Shown here piece after piece: positions 26,501 through 33,236 of a DNA stretch of 64,000 bases (positions are counted from its first letter, which is position 1; each line of letters begins with the position of its first letter). Source of the DNA: Agromyces archimandritae (lineage in GTDB: Bacteria; Actinomycetota; Actinomycetes; Actinomycetales; Microbacteriaceae); the NCBI RefSeq assembly GCF_018024495.1, contig NZ_CP071696.1, forward strand, positions 1,426,001 to 1,490,000, read 5' to 3'. Both the position numbers and the translations under genes were made by a program. Below the pieces are notes generated by a model. The model saw nothing but the letters and a program-made list of their open reading frames with translations, was not told the origin of the DNA and did no database searches.

Positions 26501-26847
26501 AAGTCGACGGTGAACGAGGTTCCTTCGCTGGTGACCTGGCTCGTGCCGCCGCCCGCCACGACGACCGCGTGTTCGACGCTCGCGTCGAAGACGAGCGGTT
26601 CCGGCAGGGTGTCGGTCAGCTGCGCCCCGACGCAGGTGTCCACGATCGAGCTGTTGCACGTCAACTCGACCCGGTAGCTGAACTGCGCGCCCGGGCCGTA
26701 CGGCGACTGGCCCGTCGCATCGCTCTTCGCGATCAAAAACTCGGCGTCGTCCGGCGCCGCGACCGCCGGCGTCGACGCGGGCGCGGCCAGCCCGACCGCG
26801 AGCACCACGGCGAACAGCGCCGCGAACCATCGACGGAACACCCGCAT
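17548..26847 (-). CDS. Giant LPXTG-anchored surface protein with DUF5979-type repeats
   Basis: 3099 residues. A Sec signal peptide occupies about 1-34 (RRWFAALFAVVLAVGLA, cleavage near AVAA). Residues about 35-1815 hold DUF11-like/adhesin beta-sandwich modules (repeated TLP, VTNTA and TVQKTV patterns). From about 1820 to 3050 there are eleven tandem units of about 112 residues. Each opens with a pattern like GGFEVEKTVAG, has a Cys-containing strand, LPxGAxCxVTE, and ends VTNTF: DUF5979-like prealbumin folds. The sorting signal LPRTG (3059-3063), a hydrophobic helix and an RRRRARA tail follow. A sortase should link it to peptidoglycan; none is encoded in this window. Likely a stalk-type adhesin. 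Confidence 0.9.
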   Translation of the reverse strand: MRVFRRWFAALFAVVLAVGLAAPASTPAVAAPDDAEFLIAKSDATGQSPYGPGAQFSYRVELTCNSSIVDTCVGAQLTDTLPEPLVFDASVEHAVVVAGGGTSQVTSEGTSFTVDFSTPGVSGVGLPTGNKADITVYVQVPPDLGADYNGDIVNTAFATAENALDVDASATVAIDVPEVLDTTVQKTVDDHQAPGSPGIPALPGQPVDYTIGGGSVSNRSVDALVVQDPADGVASPFEGSLDFTGLTSLTPPNGADRVAVAWRDAAGVWHDDYTGEIPSDLTGIPAVDPHSEVKGLRFTFTSSTGRLPAGGEEASIGFAAETNDTVLDIPVGQAVDVPNTASSSVTVQGRTSTPNTADGTVFITNEGPTVVAGKSFANPNLLAGDQTTATLTATVGYRPVAELVIDEPSPGQPDLAAQGLDFDGFTDGVLWPAGATGASIEYRYAGGGSETLTADETDTLPPPSEDGVVGFTATFTGPIIQHASATLPFTVTAQPVDEDTTSTNTITTAVTDAAGLTGSDSAAADLTRQPGRVSTTIDKSVARDWLWAVPGTTTDVSFRADVNDDGPNASTVGSEYLIVSDPPDPQPGDPVDAFWNAFDLSRIVAGVPTVADLQVQVWDGQAWTDLPGGQLDGPGDLVVAVPAAQRESIQGMRFVYTPKDGQLLQPGFQVAPSFSVVTREEFRDGSGSVADAAEAADPLIVPNTGGSEVYSPNDSTPDDDTATAADETELHWLDPDGDGPDLFDKTWLVDPEVPLYAFSGVARVAHLAWSTEGLPFDSVAFTDDPTAGPLYGDGVIGASAYDAWDLVEIAPIDGDLDPWMQYDRVASVELFDAGVGDWVDVTADACGADGSACDGAFPGYPLSAEQTASTRAVRLVFEEGSGRDGETGPEPGSGVAASYDHDRGIDLVFELRYEKRSDGGPVTGSLHDESYNSGAAGVVKNTAGIVADGERPVAQSDDDLISILDAAADVQVSKEFDQEALPIPPASAGQATYPLATATIVATNATQASVSTMDVSDPAPGATESMYEYLNLYRIDAISVPVDATESSVVLTREGGADPPISIEDALELAPADLADVIGIDVHHETPGTVSIRSGSASTVVLTYQLRETGRASGLPPTAADTAVNVAGAEVARPGGLPDLDIATGTASDTLAFDAADYDVFAGKTITPDSRFEDEPREGYRVDLTGQPGGNVRTTVLSVTDDEATFWNAFTFAGFPDATLPANLHQLRVQVLTGVDYALDEGSGDIVVTCGGSVVLDGCWVPGPWQDTDANSTVTPALPSGVDPVDVLGIRFDVRADADESNWESPFNPIVELAFTADRLGNLRIGPGGEIDSVPVPSTRPDLDPAPGETSAGTITDVVDVHGIGAWEVDTGTRWTADDSVPATTVLRHLPNGIEVEKLPGNGQDGADSQQFPPASEIPYRMTITNTGSWPIEGLVLEDRIQADGSGSMLVPRPGADPVFEFLLDGAAAEGFDAALDPDTGVVAVTVPDGFVLQPAGVLEIRAHLQFRDALPPGTPVANTITATSDRMFDTCDSTSFGTVTNPTVSDVDDCTANTTVNPTAAAPISLEKGVRGVAAGVPGADAGDANYDDLGVLSTTGSPEDCAEPNATGGNYRNICVPITRPGGVERWRLAFTNLGNVPSQAIAGIDVLPAVGDTGVTVPNARGSQWSPIFLGGVRPEGRATTATVTNFYTTTVPSVACNATDIEYSSRGEEVPPGNACASDIAARDWIAYDATTPPEELARAKALKTVAVWPEGDGLAPGTSGAITFDTRTPAWIPDAYEGGLPIAWNSVAAGSLALHDGGEIYQGPVEPVRAGVAAPTGTFELQKEVVTDPVDWPAPLPDAYEANVQCTSDGEEGTITPDPAPVDVPAGGTVVLIGEGTNLPMYADCRVQELPAQGAAVGYDPAGTDGWSGTVSAQRDLTARDDIHHPAPASEESDLITMRNEYELGGFTVSKAIVPGGAEDQEGDLIEFHPTFGFETSCTFLGEEVLGEEFELQDGEQAEFGGVPVGAECTVTETDDAGATTTSIVVTESGVPGEPVDGASVDFTVLPDVDDTHATAVAVTNTYTVGGIEITKRVIGDGTPVHGFTVTLVCTWDQADENPVFHDAWTFPVAGGTWSVGLLPTGAECDIDESDDGGATEATITPEQVAIGIDGTPGDPVLVDVQNDFRVGGFEVEKTVAGSGIGFSAGAVFVFGYRCEYLGETVGEGELTITGDGTAGPFTSEAVTGLPVGADCAITETANGGADATPPPVDVVIPDEDDGVATVVTAPFENRFSAAGLQVTKALDGAGATDPAVVDAAYTVLVTCALTEDADPLFAGEVEVTGNETVTVTDGGAPLILPVGTHCWGEETDAAGATASTVDHDSFENAVVVVPIDEDDPAVLEITATNTFDLADLTIAKELAGGAAEYAEDTEFEILVTCTLDRGGNNDPIVSYDDESVVLRGGGRDTLGDIPVGSTCYAEEPDGQGAWEIEISATEDDPVVVGGDEPVTITVTNVFPDAGFTVAKEVDNGGAVDQSGQPVEYSYVYRFIVVCGFEGETVLDEIFELGDGETRSFTELPAGSDCTVDEIVQQDARTTVVLAQGGVDDDLGETTTATFELQPDDDAGRPTTLMTVTNHYPVGSIEIAKSVTGTGADTWAGAFGDFEVRLHCVHDAVDADVYDDTHTLTVDAPGDVWLVDHLPTGARCAVTEVDAAGATESNATPASTVIDDDELADPVRVDVVNDFRTGALDVLKDAAGPGAPDFSARYVFEAVCTYEGQEVVHRELVVLDDGSGGPFRSETVTGIPVGAECVVTETDPGGADAPAPPVTVVIPDQEEPGVESVVTAGFVNEFSVGTVALAKEVTGDAVDAAAGAVFTVQLTCQLVRDGEPVTLYEAPTRIEAGETVPVAGPGGGPLRLPIGTHCWAVEPDAAGASDVSIDFGSFDDAAVVGRSAEEQHLTITATNTYEAGSLRLEKTVSGAVDQAAGRSFVIEVSCVLGRGDNDPFVAMDAERIVIGPGETRTFDGLPVGAACSAEEVDAGGAASSTVSATVADPVVITADAAVTITVDNRFDPPLPRTGVDGGALLAALGWAVLLLGGGGAALAAGLSRRRRARA

Positions 26848-26980
26848 CCACCCCCTGATGACCCGGCCCCCCGACCGCGTCGGACCCGCACTTGCGGCGG
26901 CGGATCCACCCCGACCCTATCGGCACAGCCGACGCCGAAGGAAGGCCCGCCCCCGATTCGGGCCGCGCCGTGAACTGGCC

Positions 26981-26986
26981 TAAGGT
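26981..26986 (+). promoter_or_regulatory. -10 element of the TSUP gene
   Basis: TAAGGT is followed by 6 nt and the GTG at 26993, predicting leaderless transcription and supporting that start. Confidence 0.45.
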
Positions 26987-26992
26987 GTACCG

Positions 26993-27733
26993 GTGCTCCC
27001 CCTGCTGTCCGTCGCGATTCTCGCCGGCGCCTTCGCGCAGCGGATCACGGGGATGGGGTTCGCCCTCGTCGTGTCGCCGTTCCTCGTGGTGCTGCTCGGC
27101 CCGTTCGACGGCGTGCTCGTCGTGAACGCATGCGCCGTGCTGTCGTCGCTCATCATCCTGCCGCGCGTCTGGCGCGACGTGGAATGGGGCCGTCTCGTGC
27201 GCCTCGCCGTGCCGGCCGTCGTCGGCACCGCGACGGGCGCGTGGGTCGCCGCGCATGTGCCGGGGCCGGCGATGCAGATCGGCATCGGCGCCCTCGTCGT
27301 CATCGCGCTCACCTCGACGCTCTTCGCGATGCGCACGGCCGAACCGGTGACGGGTGCGGCGCCGGCGATCGCCGCCGGCCTCGCCTCGGGGTTCATGAAT
27401 GCGACCGCCGGGGTCGGCGGCCCGGCCGTCAGCGTGTACGCGGTCGCGAGCCGGTGGCCGCAGCTCGGCTTCGCGGCGACCCTGCAGCCGTACTTCATCA
27501 TCGTCAGCGGGTCTTCGCTCATCGCGAAGTTCGCAGCGACCGGCTGGGCGCTGCCCGAGCTCGATCCGGTCGCGTGGCCGTTCATCCTCGTGGCGATGCT
27601 CATCGGCATCGGCATCGGCGAACTGCTGCAGCGGCGCATCAGCCCGCGCATCGCACGCATCTCGGTCATCGCGATCGCCTATCTCGGCGGCATCGCGGCC
27701 CTCGTCGACGGCCTGCTCGCCGTCCTCTCCTGA
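26993..27733 (+). CDS. TSUP-family exporter (TauE/SafE-like)
   Basis: 246 residues starting with GTG. About eight TM helices in two homologous halves, with the family pattern AGAFAQRITGMGFALVVSPFL in the first and ASGFMNATAGVGGPAVSVYA in the second. TSUP proteins move sulfite, sulfoacetate or other organosulfur anions; the substrate here is unknown. It stands alone, divergent from the giant surface-protein gene across about 145 bp, with a -10 six bases before the start. Sequence after the stop is tandem-repeat intergenic DNA. Confidence 0.88.
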   Translation: MLPLLSVAILAGAFAQRITGMGFALVVSPFLVVLLGPFDGVLVVNACAVLSSLIILPRVWRDVEWGRLVRLAVPAVVGTATGAWVAAHVPGPAMQIGIGALVVIALTSTLFAMRTAEPVTGAAPAIAAGLASGFMNATAGVGGPAVSVYAVASRWPQLGFAATLQPYFIIVSGSSLIAKFAATGWALPELDPVAWPFILVAMLIGIGIGELLQRRISPRIARISVIAIAYLGGIAALVDGLLAVLS

Positions 27734-27734
27734 T

Positions 27735-27780
27735 CCGCTTCCCCGCTTTCCCCGCTTTCCCCGCTTTCCCCGCTTTCCCC
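27735..27780. repeat. 9-bp tandem repeat (CGCTTTCCC)
   Basis: GCTTT recurs at 27738 and then every 9 bp (27745, 27754, 27763, 27772) in a pyrimidine-only tract directly after the TSUP stop codon. Confidence 0.8.
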
Positions 27781-27816
27781 GAGTGGATGCCGCGGCGCGC
27801 CGCCGCGCGTGGGCCC

Positions 27817-27980
27817 CTCTCCGCGCACCCCTCTCCGCGCACCCCTCTTCCGCGCACCCCTCTCCTCCGCGCACCCCCTGCTCCTCCGCGCACCCCTTCC
27901 CCTCCGCGCGCATTCCCTCCGCGCACCCCTTCCCCTCCGCGCGCATTCCCTCCGCGCACACTCCCTCCGCGCGCACCCCC
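27817..27980. repeat. Degenerate CCTCCGCGCACCCC repeat tract
   Basis: About a dozen irregular copies of a 12-16 bp unit around TCCGCGCACCC or TCCGCGCGCATT fill this stretch. Frame lengths vary and no coding sense is apparent. Confidence 0.75.
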
Positions 27981-27988
27981 TCACGCTT

Positions 27989-28054
27989 CCGGGGGTCATA
28001 TCCCGCCACTTTCTGCCGGGATTCCGCGTATTCGTGGCGGGAAATGACCCCCGG
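27989..28054. repeat. 66-bp dispersed palindromic element, copy 1
   Basis: Left arm 27989-28009 (CCGGGGGTCAT then ATCCCGCCAC), 24-nt loop, right arm 28034-28054 (GTGGCGGGAA then ATGACCCCCGG). The arms differ at one place (ATATCC versus GGAAAT), and this asymmetry is conserved in the copy at 54659. Confidence 0.85.
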
Positions 28055-28078
28055 AACGAGATACGAGCGCGCTCAGCG

Positions 28079-28140
28079 CGCGAGATGCGAGCGCGCGAGA
28101 TGCGATCGCGCGAGATGCGAGCGCGCGAGAGCGAGCGCGC
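28079..28140. repeat. 15-bp tandem repeat (CGCGAGATGCGAGCG)
   Basis: GAGAT recurs at 28082, 28097 and 28112 with period 15, ending against the stop codon of the leftward acetyltransferase gene. Confidence 0.75.
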
Positions 28141-28141
28141 G

Positions 28142-28777
28142 CTACCCGAGTGCGACGGGCCGATCGCCCCAGGCGGCCAGGCGCGCGTCGAGGCCGGCGC
28201 GCACCGCGGGCCATTCTTCGGAGAGCACGGAGTAGATCGCGGTGTCGCGCCACGAGCCGTCCGGGCGGCGCCGCTCGTGGCGGATCACGCCCTCGAACCG
28301 GGCGCCGAGCTTCGCGATCGCCGCCCGGGAACGCTCGTTGATCGAGTCGGCCTGGATCTTCACCCGTTCGAAGCCGTGATCGAAGGCGGCCCCGAGCAGG
28401 AGCAGTTTCGTCTCGGCGTTCACGACGGTGCCCCAGACGCGCGGATCGTAGGCGGTCCAGCCGATGTGGGCACCCTCGTTCGCGAGGTCGAAGTCGCCGA
28501 GGGTGCTGGTGCCGACGAGCGCACCGTCATCCGGGCCGCCGACGAGGCGGATCCCCCACGAGGTGCCGGTCTCGTCGTCGCGGTAGTACCCGCTCGCGAA
28601 GCGCCGGAACCCGTCGAGGTCGGCCGGCAGCCCCGACGGCCCGCCGCCGTATCCGCCGGCGAACACCTCGGGTCGGCCGATCGCCGTCCAGAGTTCGGGC
28701 AGCTCGTCGGCGGTGAGCGGGGCGAGGCGGACGCGGGTGCCGGCGAGCGCGCGCACGGCGGGGCGGGTGGCGGTCAT
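28142..28777 (-). CDS. GNAT-family N-acetyltransferase (RimJ/RimL type)
   Basis: 211 residues from ATG 28777. The GNAT order is visible: RVRLAPLTADEL, GYYRDDETGTSWGIRLV, the acetyl-CoA-binding region WGTVVNAETKLLLLGAAFDHGF, then QADSINERSRAAIAKLGARFEG. This is typical of RimL-like enzymes that acetylate N-terminal or small-molecule amines. The substrate cannot be inferred. The gene stands alone; upstream 28778-28924 holds its promoter and that of the divergent antitoxin-like gene. Confidence 0.85.
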   Translation of the reverse strand: MTATRPAVRALAGTRVRLAPLTADELPELWTAIGRPEVFAGGYGGGPSGLPADLDGFRRFASGYYRDDETGTSWGIRLVGGPDDGALVGTSTLGDFDLANEGAHIGWTAYDPRVWGTVVNAETKLLLLGAAFDHGFERVKIQADSINERSRAAIAKLGARFEGVIRHERRRPDGSWRDTAIYSVLSEEWPAVRAGLDARLAAWGDRPVALG

Positions 28778-28924
28778 CCGTCGATTCTCGCAGGCACGCG
28801 TGCGGCCCCGGTCCGCCCGCGTCCCGGCGGTGCCGTGCGACCCGAACGGGGTTCCCGGCATGCGCCGCCCGGCTTACGATGAGCGAAACGGCCGAGATTC
28901 GGCCGACGAGGGGGCGTGGGGGCT

Positions 28925-29143
28925 ATGGGTGCTCTTGACGATGCGACGAAGAAGGCTCAGGACTTCGTCGAGGAGAACAAGGACAAGGTGCAGGACGCGC
29001 TGAAGAGCGAGCAGGCCGAAGACATCAGCGACAAGATCATGGACGGCGTCGCCGGCGCGGCCAAGAAGGTCACGGGCGGCAAGTTCGACGAGCAGATCGA
29101 CGACGCCCGCGAGAACGTCGACAAGCACATCGGCAACGAGTAG
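28925..29143 (+). CDS. MT0933/Rv0909-like antitoxin-family protein
   Basis: 72 residues, almost entirely charged helix: DDATKKAQDFVEENKDKVQDAL, then AEDISDKIMDGVAGAAKKV and a C-terminal acidic stretch. This matches the small actinobacterial family annotated MT0933-like antitoxin. No toxin partner is visible on either side, so a toxin-antitoxin role is unsupported here; the family may have a general stress role. Start ATG 28925 was chosen over a GTG three codons upstream because GGGGG lies at ribosome-binding distance. TACGAT at 28875-28880 is a possible -10. Confidence 0.75.
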   Translation: MGALDDATKKAQDFVEENKDKVQDALKSEQAEDISDKIMDGVAGAAKKVTGGKFDEQIDDARENVDKHIGNE

Positions 29144-29171
29144 CGGCGCGCGGCGTGCGGGGCTGCGACCC

Positions 29172-29191
29172 GGCATCCACCGGTGGATGCC
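29172..29191. terminator. Perfect 20-bp palindrome between convergent genes
   Basis: GGCATCCACCGGTGGATGCC is fully self-complementary and lies between the stops of the antitoxin-like gene (29143) and the M24-like gene (29249), where a bidirectional terminator is expected. Confidence 0.55.
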
Positions 29192-29248
29192 CCGGCGCGC
29201 GGCCCCGCACCCGCACGCCCGCCGGGCGCACGCGCGCGCCGACGAACC

Positions 29249-30481
29249 CTAGACCGCGCGCAACCCGCCCGAGCCGGCGGGGCGCCGGATGAGTTCGCGC
29301 GGTGCGTCGGTGAACAGCTCGGCGCCGTGCTCGGCGACGCGCAGCGATTCGCTGAACTCGCAGCCGATGCCGTCGAGCCACATGCCGGCGATCACGTGGA
29401 AGGTCATGTTGGGCCGCAGCACCGTGTCGTCGCCGCGGCGGATGCTGACGGTGCGCTCGCCCCAGTCGGGCGGGAAGCCGATGCCGATCGAGTAGCCGAG
29501 GCGCGACTCCTTGGCGAGGCCGTGGCGTTCGAGGAAGCGCCAGTACACTTCGGCGACGTCGCCGGAGGTGCGGCCGGGTGCGATCGCCTCGATCGTGCGG
29601 GTGAGGCCCTCCGCGGTGATCGCGGCGAGCTCTTCGACGGCCGCCGGCACCCGGCCGACGGCGACGGTGCGCGCGAGCGGCGCGTGGTAGCGGCGGTGCA
29701 CGCCGGCGAGTTCGACGGTGACCGATTCGCCCTCGACGAAACGTCTGGCCGACCAGGTCAGGTGCGGGGTGTCGGCGGCTTCGCCGGTCGCCAGCAGCGG
29801 CATGATCGCCGGGTAGTCGCCGTCGGCGCCGTCGACCCCGCTCGCCTGCGCGTGCGCGATCGCGGCGGCGGCTTCGTGCTGCGGCACGCCGGCGGCGATG
29901 GCGTCGGCGGCGACCCGCATCGCGTTCGAGGCGATCAGGCCGGCTTTGCGCATGAGGGCGATCTCGGCATCCGACTTCACGACCCGCTGCCAGTTGACGA
30001 GGCCGCGGTCGCCGGTGAGGTTCCACTCGGGCAGGCCGCCCTGCAACGCGTGGTACGAGCGCACCGAGAAGTGGTCGGCGTCGGTGTCGATGCCGACGGT
30101 GCCGCCCGCCAGCCGCGCCGCCCAGCCGCGCCGCCGCAGTTCGTCGGCGACCCAGTCGAAGGGGTGCAGTTCGGGGCGGTGCACCGCCCATTCGGGGTAG
30201 CCGACGATCTCCTCGCGGTCGAGTTCGGCGGTGCGGTGGGCGCCGTGCGCGTCCATGCCGCGCAGGACGAGCAGGGTGGATGCGTCGTCGGCGGCGATGA
30301 GCATCGCCTGCGGCACGTAGAACGACCAGGCGTTGTACCCGGTGAGGTAGTAGAGGTTCGCCGGGTCGGTGACGATGAGGGCGGCGAGCCCGCGTGCGGC
30401 GGCTTCGGCGGCGGCGCGGCGGCGGCGCTCACGGTATTCGGTGGGCTCGGCGGCCTCGCCCGGATCGGTGATGGTGGTCAC
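29249..30481 (-). CDS. M24/creatinase-fold hydrolase (ectoine-hydrolase-like)
   Basis: 410 residues. N-terminal creatinase domain (about 20-160; ANLYYLTGYNAWSFY, LRGMDAHGAHRT) and C-terminal pita-bread domain (about 175-400). The segment TVELAGVHRRYHAPLARTV replaces the DxG...D metal ligands of true aminopeptidases, as in creatinases and DoeA-type ectoine hydrolases, so metal-free C-N hydrolysis is likely. Start GTG 30481 has GGAAGG eight bases upstream; another GTG two codons earlier is too close to it. No ectoine operon accompanies it. Confidence 0.75.
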   Translation of the reverse strand: MTTITDPGEAAEPTEYRERRRRAAAEAAARGLAALIVTDPANLYYLTGYNAWSFYVPQAMLIAADDASTLLVLRGMDAHGAHRTAELDREEIVGYPEWAVHRPELHPFDWVADELRRRGWAARLAGGTVGIDTDADHFSVRSYHALQGGLPEWNLTGDRGLVNWQRVVKSDAEIALMRKAGLIASNAMRVAADAIAAGVPQHEAAAAIAHAQASGVDGADGDYPAIMPLLATGEAADTPHLTWSARRFVEGESVTVELAGVHRRYHAPLARTVAVGRVPAAVEELAAITAEGLTRTIEAIAPGRTSGDVAEVYWRFLERHGLAKESRLGYSIGIGFPPDWGERTVSIRRGDDTVLRPNMTFHVIAGMWLDGIGCEFSESLRVAEHGAELFTDAPRELIRRPAGSGGLRAV

Positions 30482-30638
30482 GTGCACCCCCTTCCGGCCG
30501 GCGGTCCGGCATCCGCTCACGGTAGGCGATGCATGTTTCGCCGCCGTTGCGGCCATTCTCACCCCGAAAAGCCCGGTGCGCGATGCCCCGTTGCTGCGAA
30601 TCCGCCGTGCACGGCGGCCGGCGGCGGGCGGCGACGGT

Positions 30639-31946
30639 TCACAGCGCGCGGATGAACTCGCGCAGCACCGCCTCGCCGAAGACGAGGGCGTCGAGCGGCA
30701 CCCGCTCGTCGACGCCGTGGAACATCGCCGGGAAGTCGTAGCCGGCCGGCAGCAGCATCGGCACGAATCCGTAGCCGCGGATGCCGAGGCCCGCGAGCAT
30801 CGCATTGTCGGTGCCGGCCGGCAGCAGGTACGGCACGACGGCCGCGTCGGGCCGGTGGGCGCGGATGGCGGCCCGCATCGCATCCACGACGGGGCCGGTC
30901 GCGGGCGCTTCGACGGCGGGCGCCTCGTCGGCGATCTCGACGTCGACGTCGGGGCCGGCGAGTTCCCGGATGCGGGCGAGGGCGGCATCCCGGCCCCCGG
31001 GCACGAAGCGCACGTCGACGATGGCGGATGCCGTGGCGGGCACCACATTGGCGTTCGCCCCGGCATCCACGATCGTCGCGTTGGCGACGTTCGCGAGACC
31101 CGGCGCGATGAACGCGGCCGCGGGCCCGGCGAGCCCGATGAGGTCGAGCGGATCGGCCGGTGCCGCCTCGCCGAGCACCTCGCGGAGGCCCGCGTCGAGG
31201 GCGCGGCTCGTGGCCGATCCGGTGAGCGGCCAGTCTTCGTCGGCGATCCTGGCGAGGGCCCGCGCGAGCCGGTGCACGGGGTTGTCGGGGTTCCGTTGCG
31301 AGGCGTGCGAGGCCCGGCCGCGGGCGGTGAGCCGGAGCCACAGGATGCCCTTCTCCCCCGTCTGCAGGAAGAAGACGGGCCGGCCGGCGAGCTCGGCCGA
31401 GAAGCCGCCGACCTCGCTGACGGCGGTGTCGGCGCCGGCGAAGGCGTCGGGATGCGCCTCGGCGAGCCAGCGGGCGCCGACGCGCGAGTTGTCCTCCTCG
31501 TCGGCGAGGAACGCGAGGATCACGTCGCGTCGCGGCACGAAGCCGGCGGCGGCGAGGGTGCGGACGGCGGTCACGATCATCGCGACCATGTTCTTCATGT
31601 CGACGGCGCCGCGGCCCCACAGCATCCCGTCGCGGATCACCCCGCCGAAGGGGTCGACGCTCCAGCCGGCCGGGTCGGCGGGCACGACGTCGAGGTGACC
31701 GTGCAGCACGATGGCCGGCAGGGACGGATCGGTGCCGGCCCAGCGGGCGATGAGGTTCGTGCGGCCGGGTTCGCGTTCGTAACGGCGGCAATGGATGCCC
31801 GCTTCGGCGAGAAGCGCCTCGATGCGGTCGGCGGCGGCCCGCTCGCCTTCGGCGTCGCCGCCGCCGCGGTTCGTCGTGTCGATGCGGATGAGTTCGGCCG
31901 TGAGCCGGCAGACCTCCTCATCGCCGGTGGCAGCGCCCACTGACAT
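30639..31946 (-). CDS. M20-family metallopeptidase/deacylase
   Basis: 435 residues with the full M20 metal set: HGHLDVVPAD (H84, D86), GRGAVDMKN (second Asp), ADEEDNSRVGARW (Glu pair), and a C-terminal histidine in MFHGVDERVPLD. The dimerisation domain spans about 195-320. The family hydrolyses N-acyl or peptide bonds of small molecules (ArgE/DapE/carboxypeptidase types). It begins 2 nt after the purA stop, so it is the third gene of the DUF3151-purA-M20 operon. The substrate is unknown. Confidence 0.87.
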   Translation of the reverse strand: MSVGAATGDEEVCRLTAELIRIDTTNRGGGDAEGERAAADRIEALLAEAGIHCRRYEREPGRTNLIARWAGTDPSLPAIVLHGHLDVVPADPAGWSVDPFGGVIRDGMLWGRGAVDMKNMVAMIVTAVRTLAAAGFVPRRDVILAFLADEEDNSRVGARWLAEAHPDAFAGADTAVSEVGGFSAELAGRPVFFLQTGEKGILWLRLTARGRASHASQRNPDNPVHRLARALARIADEDWPLTGSATSRALDAGLREVLGEAAPADPLDLIGLAGPAAAFIAPGLANVANATIVDAGANANVVPATASAIVDVRFVPGGRDAALARIRELAGPDVDVEIADEAPAVEAPATGPVVDAMRAAIRAHRPDAAVVPYLLPAGTDNAMLAGLGIRGYGFVPMLLPAGYDFPAMFHGVDERVPLDALVFGEAVLREFIRAL

Positions 31947-31948
31947 GC

Positions 31949-33235
31949 TCAGTCGAGGAGGTCGTGCACCTGCACGATCTCGTCACGGCCGGGGCCGACG
32001 CCGATCGCCGAGATGCGCGAGCCCGAGATCGCCTCGAGCTCGCGCACGTACGCCCGGGCGTTGGCGGGCAGATCCTCGAGCGTGCGGGCCCCCGAGATGT
32101 CTTCGCTCCAGCCGGGGAACTCCTCGTAGATCGGCACGGCGTGGTGGAAGTCGGACTGCGAGACGGGCACCTCGTCGACGCGCTGCCCGTCGACGTCGTA
32201 GGCGACGCAGACGGGGATGCGTTCGAGGCCGGTGAGCACGTCGAGCTTGGTGAGCACGAAGTCGGTGACGCCGTTGACGCGGGCCGCGTAGCGGGCGATC
32301 GGCGCGTCGTACCAGCCGGTGCGGCGCAGACGCCCGGTGGTCGTGCCGTACTCGTGGCCGCGTTCGGCGAGCCAGGTGCCCCATTCGTCGAAGAGCTCGG
32401 TCGGGAACGGCCCGGCGCCCACGCGCGTCGTGTACGCCTTGACGACGGCGATGACCCGGTCGATGCGCCCGGGGGCGATGCCGGAGCCGGTGATCGCCCC
32501 GCCGCTCGTCGCGTTCGAGGAGGTCACGAACGGGTAGGTGCCGTGGTCGACGTCGAGCATCGTCGCCTGCCCGCCCTCGAACAGCACGGTCTCGCCGGCC
32601 TCGAGGGCGCGGTGCAGCAGCAGGCCCGTGTCGCTGACCATGGGCCGAAGCCGCTCGACGTGCGCGAGCAGTTCGTCGACGATCTCGTCGACGCTGAACG
32701 CACGCCGGTTGTAGACCTTCACGAGCAGGTGGTTCTTCTGGTCGAGGGCGCCCTCGACCTTCTGCCGCAGGATGTTCTCGTCGAAGAGGTCCTGCATGCG
32801 GATGCCGACGCGGTTGATCTTGTCGGCGTAGGCGGGGCCGATGCCGCGGCCGGTCGTGCCGATCTGCCGCTTGCCGAGGAAACGCTCGGTGACCTTGTCG
32901 AGGGTGCGGTGGTACTGCGTGATGACGTGCGCGTTCGCCGAGACCTGCAGCCGCGACACGTCGATGCCGCGCGAGGCGAGGGCCTCGAGCTCCTCGAACA
33001 GCACGTCGATGTCGACGACGACGCCGTTGGCGATGACGGGCGTGACGCCCGGGGTGAGGATGCCGGATGGCAGCAGGTGCAGGGCGTACTTCTCGTCGCC
33101 GATGACGACGGTGTGGCCGGCGTTGTTGCCGCCGTTGAACTTGACGACGTAGTCGAGGCGCGAGGCGAGCAGGTCGGTTGCCTTGCCCTTGCCTTCGTCG
33201 CCCCACTGCGCACCGATCAGGACGGCTGCGGGCAT
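31949..33235 (-). CDS. purA: Adenylosuccinate synthetase
   Basis: 428 residues, standard length. The GTP-binding/catalytic loop QWGDEGKGK (about 9-17), [32 protein letters not shown] and RRTGWYDAP are all present. It converts IMP and aspartate to adenylosuccinate with GTP, the first committed step of AMP synthesis. The gene starts 1 nt after the stop of the DUF3151 gene, and the M20 gene follows by 2 nt. Transcription probably starts at the leaderless promoter near 33851. Confidence 0.97.
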   Translation of the reverse strand: MPAAVLIGAQWGDEGKGKATDLLASRLDYVVKFNGGNNAGHTVVIGDEKYALHLLPSGILTPGVTPVIANGVVVDIDVLFEELEALASRGIDVSRLQVSANAHVITQYHRTLDKVTERFLGKRQIGTTGRGIGPAYADKINRVGIRMQDLFDENILRQKVEGALDQKNHLLVKVYNRRAFSVDEIVDELLAHVERLRPMVSDTGLLLHRALEAGETVLFEGGQATMLDVDHGTYPFVTSSNATSGGAITGSGIAPGRIDRVIAVVKAYTTRVGAGPFPTELFDEWGTWLAERGHEYGTTTGRLRRTGWYDAPIARYAARVNGVTDFVLTKLDVLTGLERIPVCVAYDVDGQRVDEVPVSQSDFHHAVPIYEEFPGWSEDISGARTLEDLPANARAYVRELEAISGSRISAIGVGPGRDEIVQVHDLLD

Positions 33236-33236
33236 G

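Noticed and set aside
18025..26973. A nearly 3000-codon open frame on the plus strand opposite the giant surface-protein gene
   Set aside because: It is the mirror of GC-rich codon use: Asp/Val/Gly/Arg-rich, with no domain, signal peptide or ribosome binding site. The minus-strand frame has a signal peptide, repeat domains and an LPXTG end.
28925..29143. Toxin-antitoxin module
   Set aside because: Only the antitoxin-like protein is present. The neighbours are a GNAT of RimL type in the opposite orientation and an M24-like enzyme, with no toxin-sized partner gene.
29249..31946. Ectoine degradation operon (doeA plus a deacetylase)
   Set aside because: The M20 gene belongs to the purA operon and is separated from the M24-like gene by about 157 bp. 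Known doeB is of the AstE/AspA family, not M20, and no ectoine genes are present.
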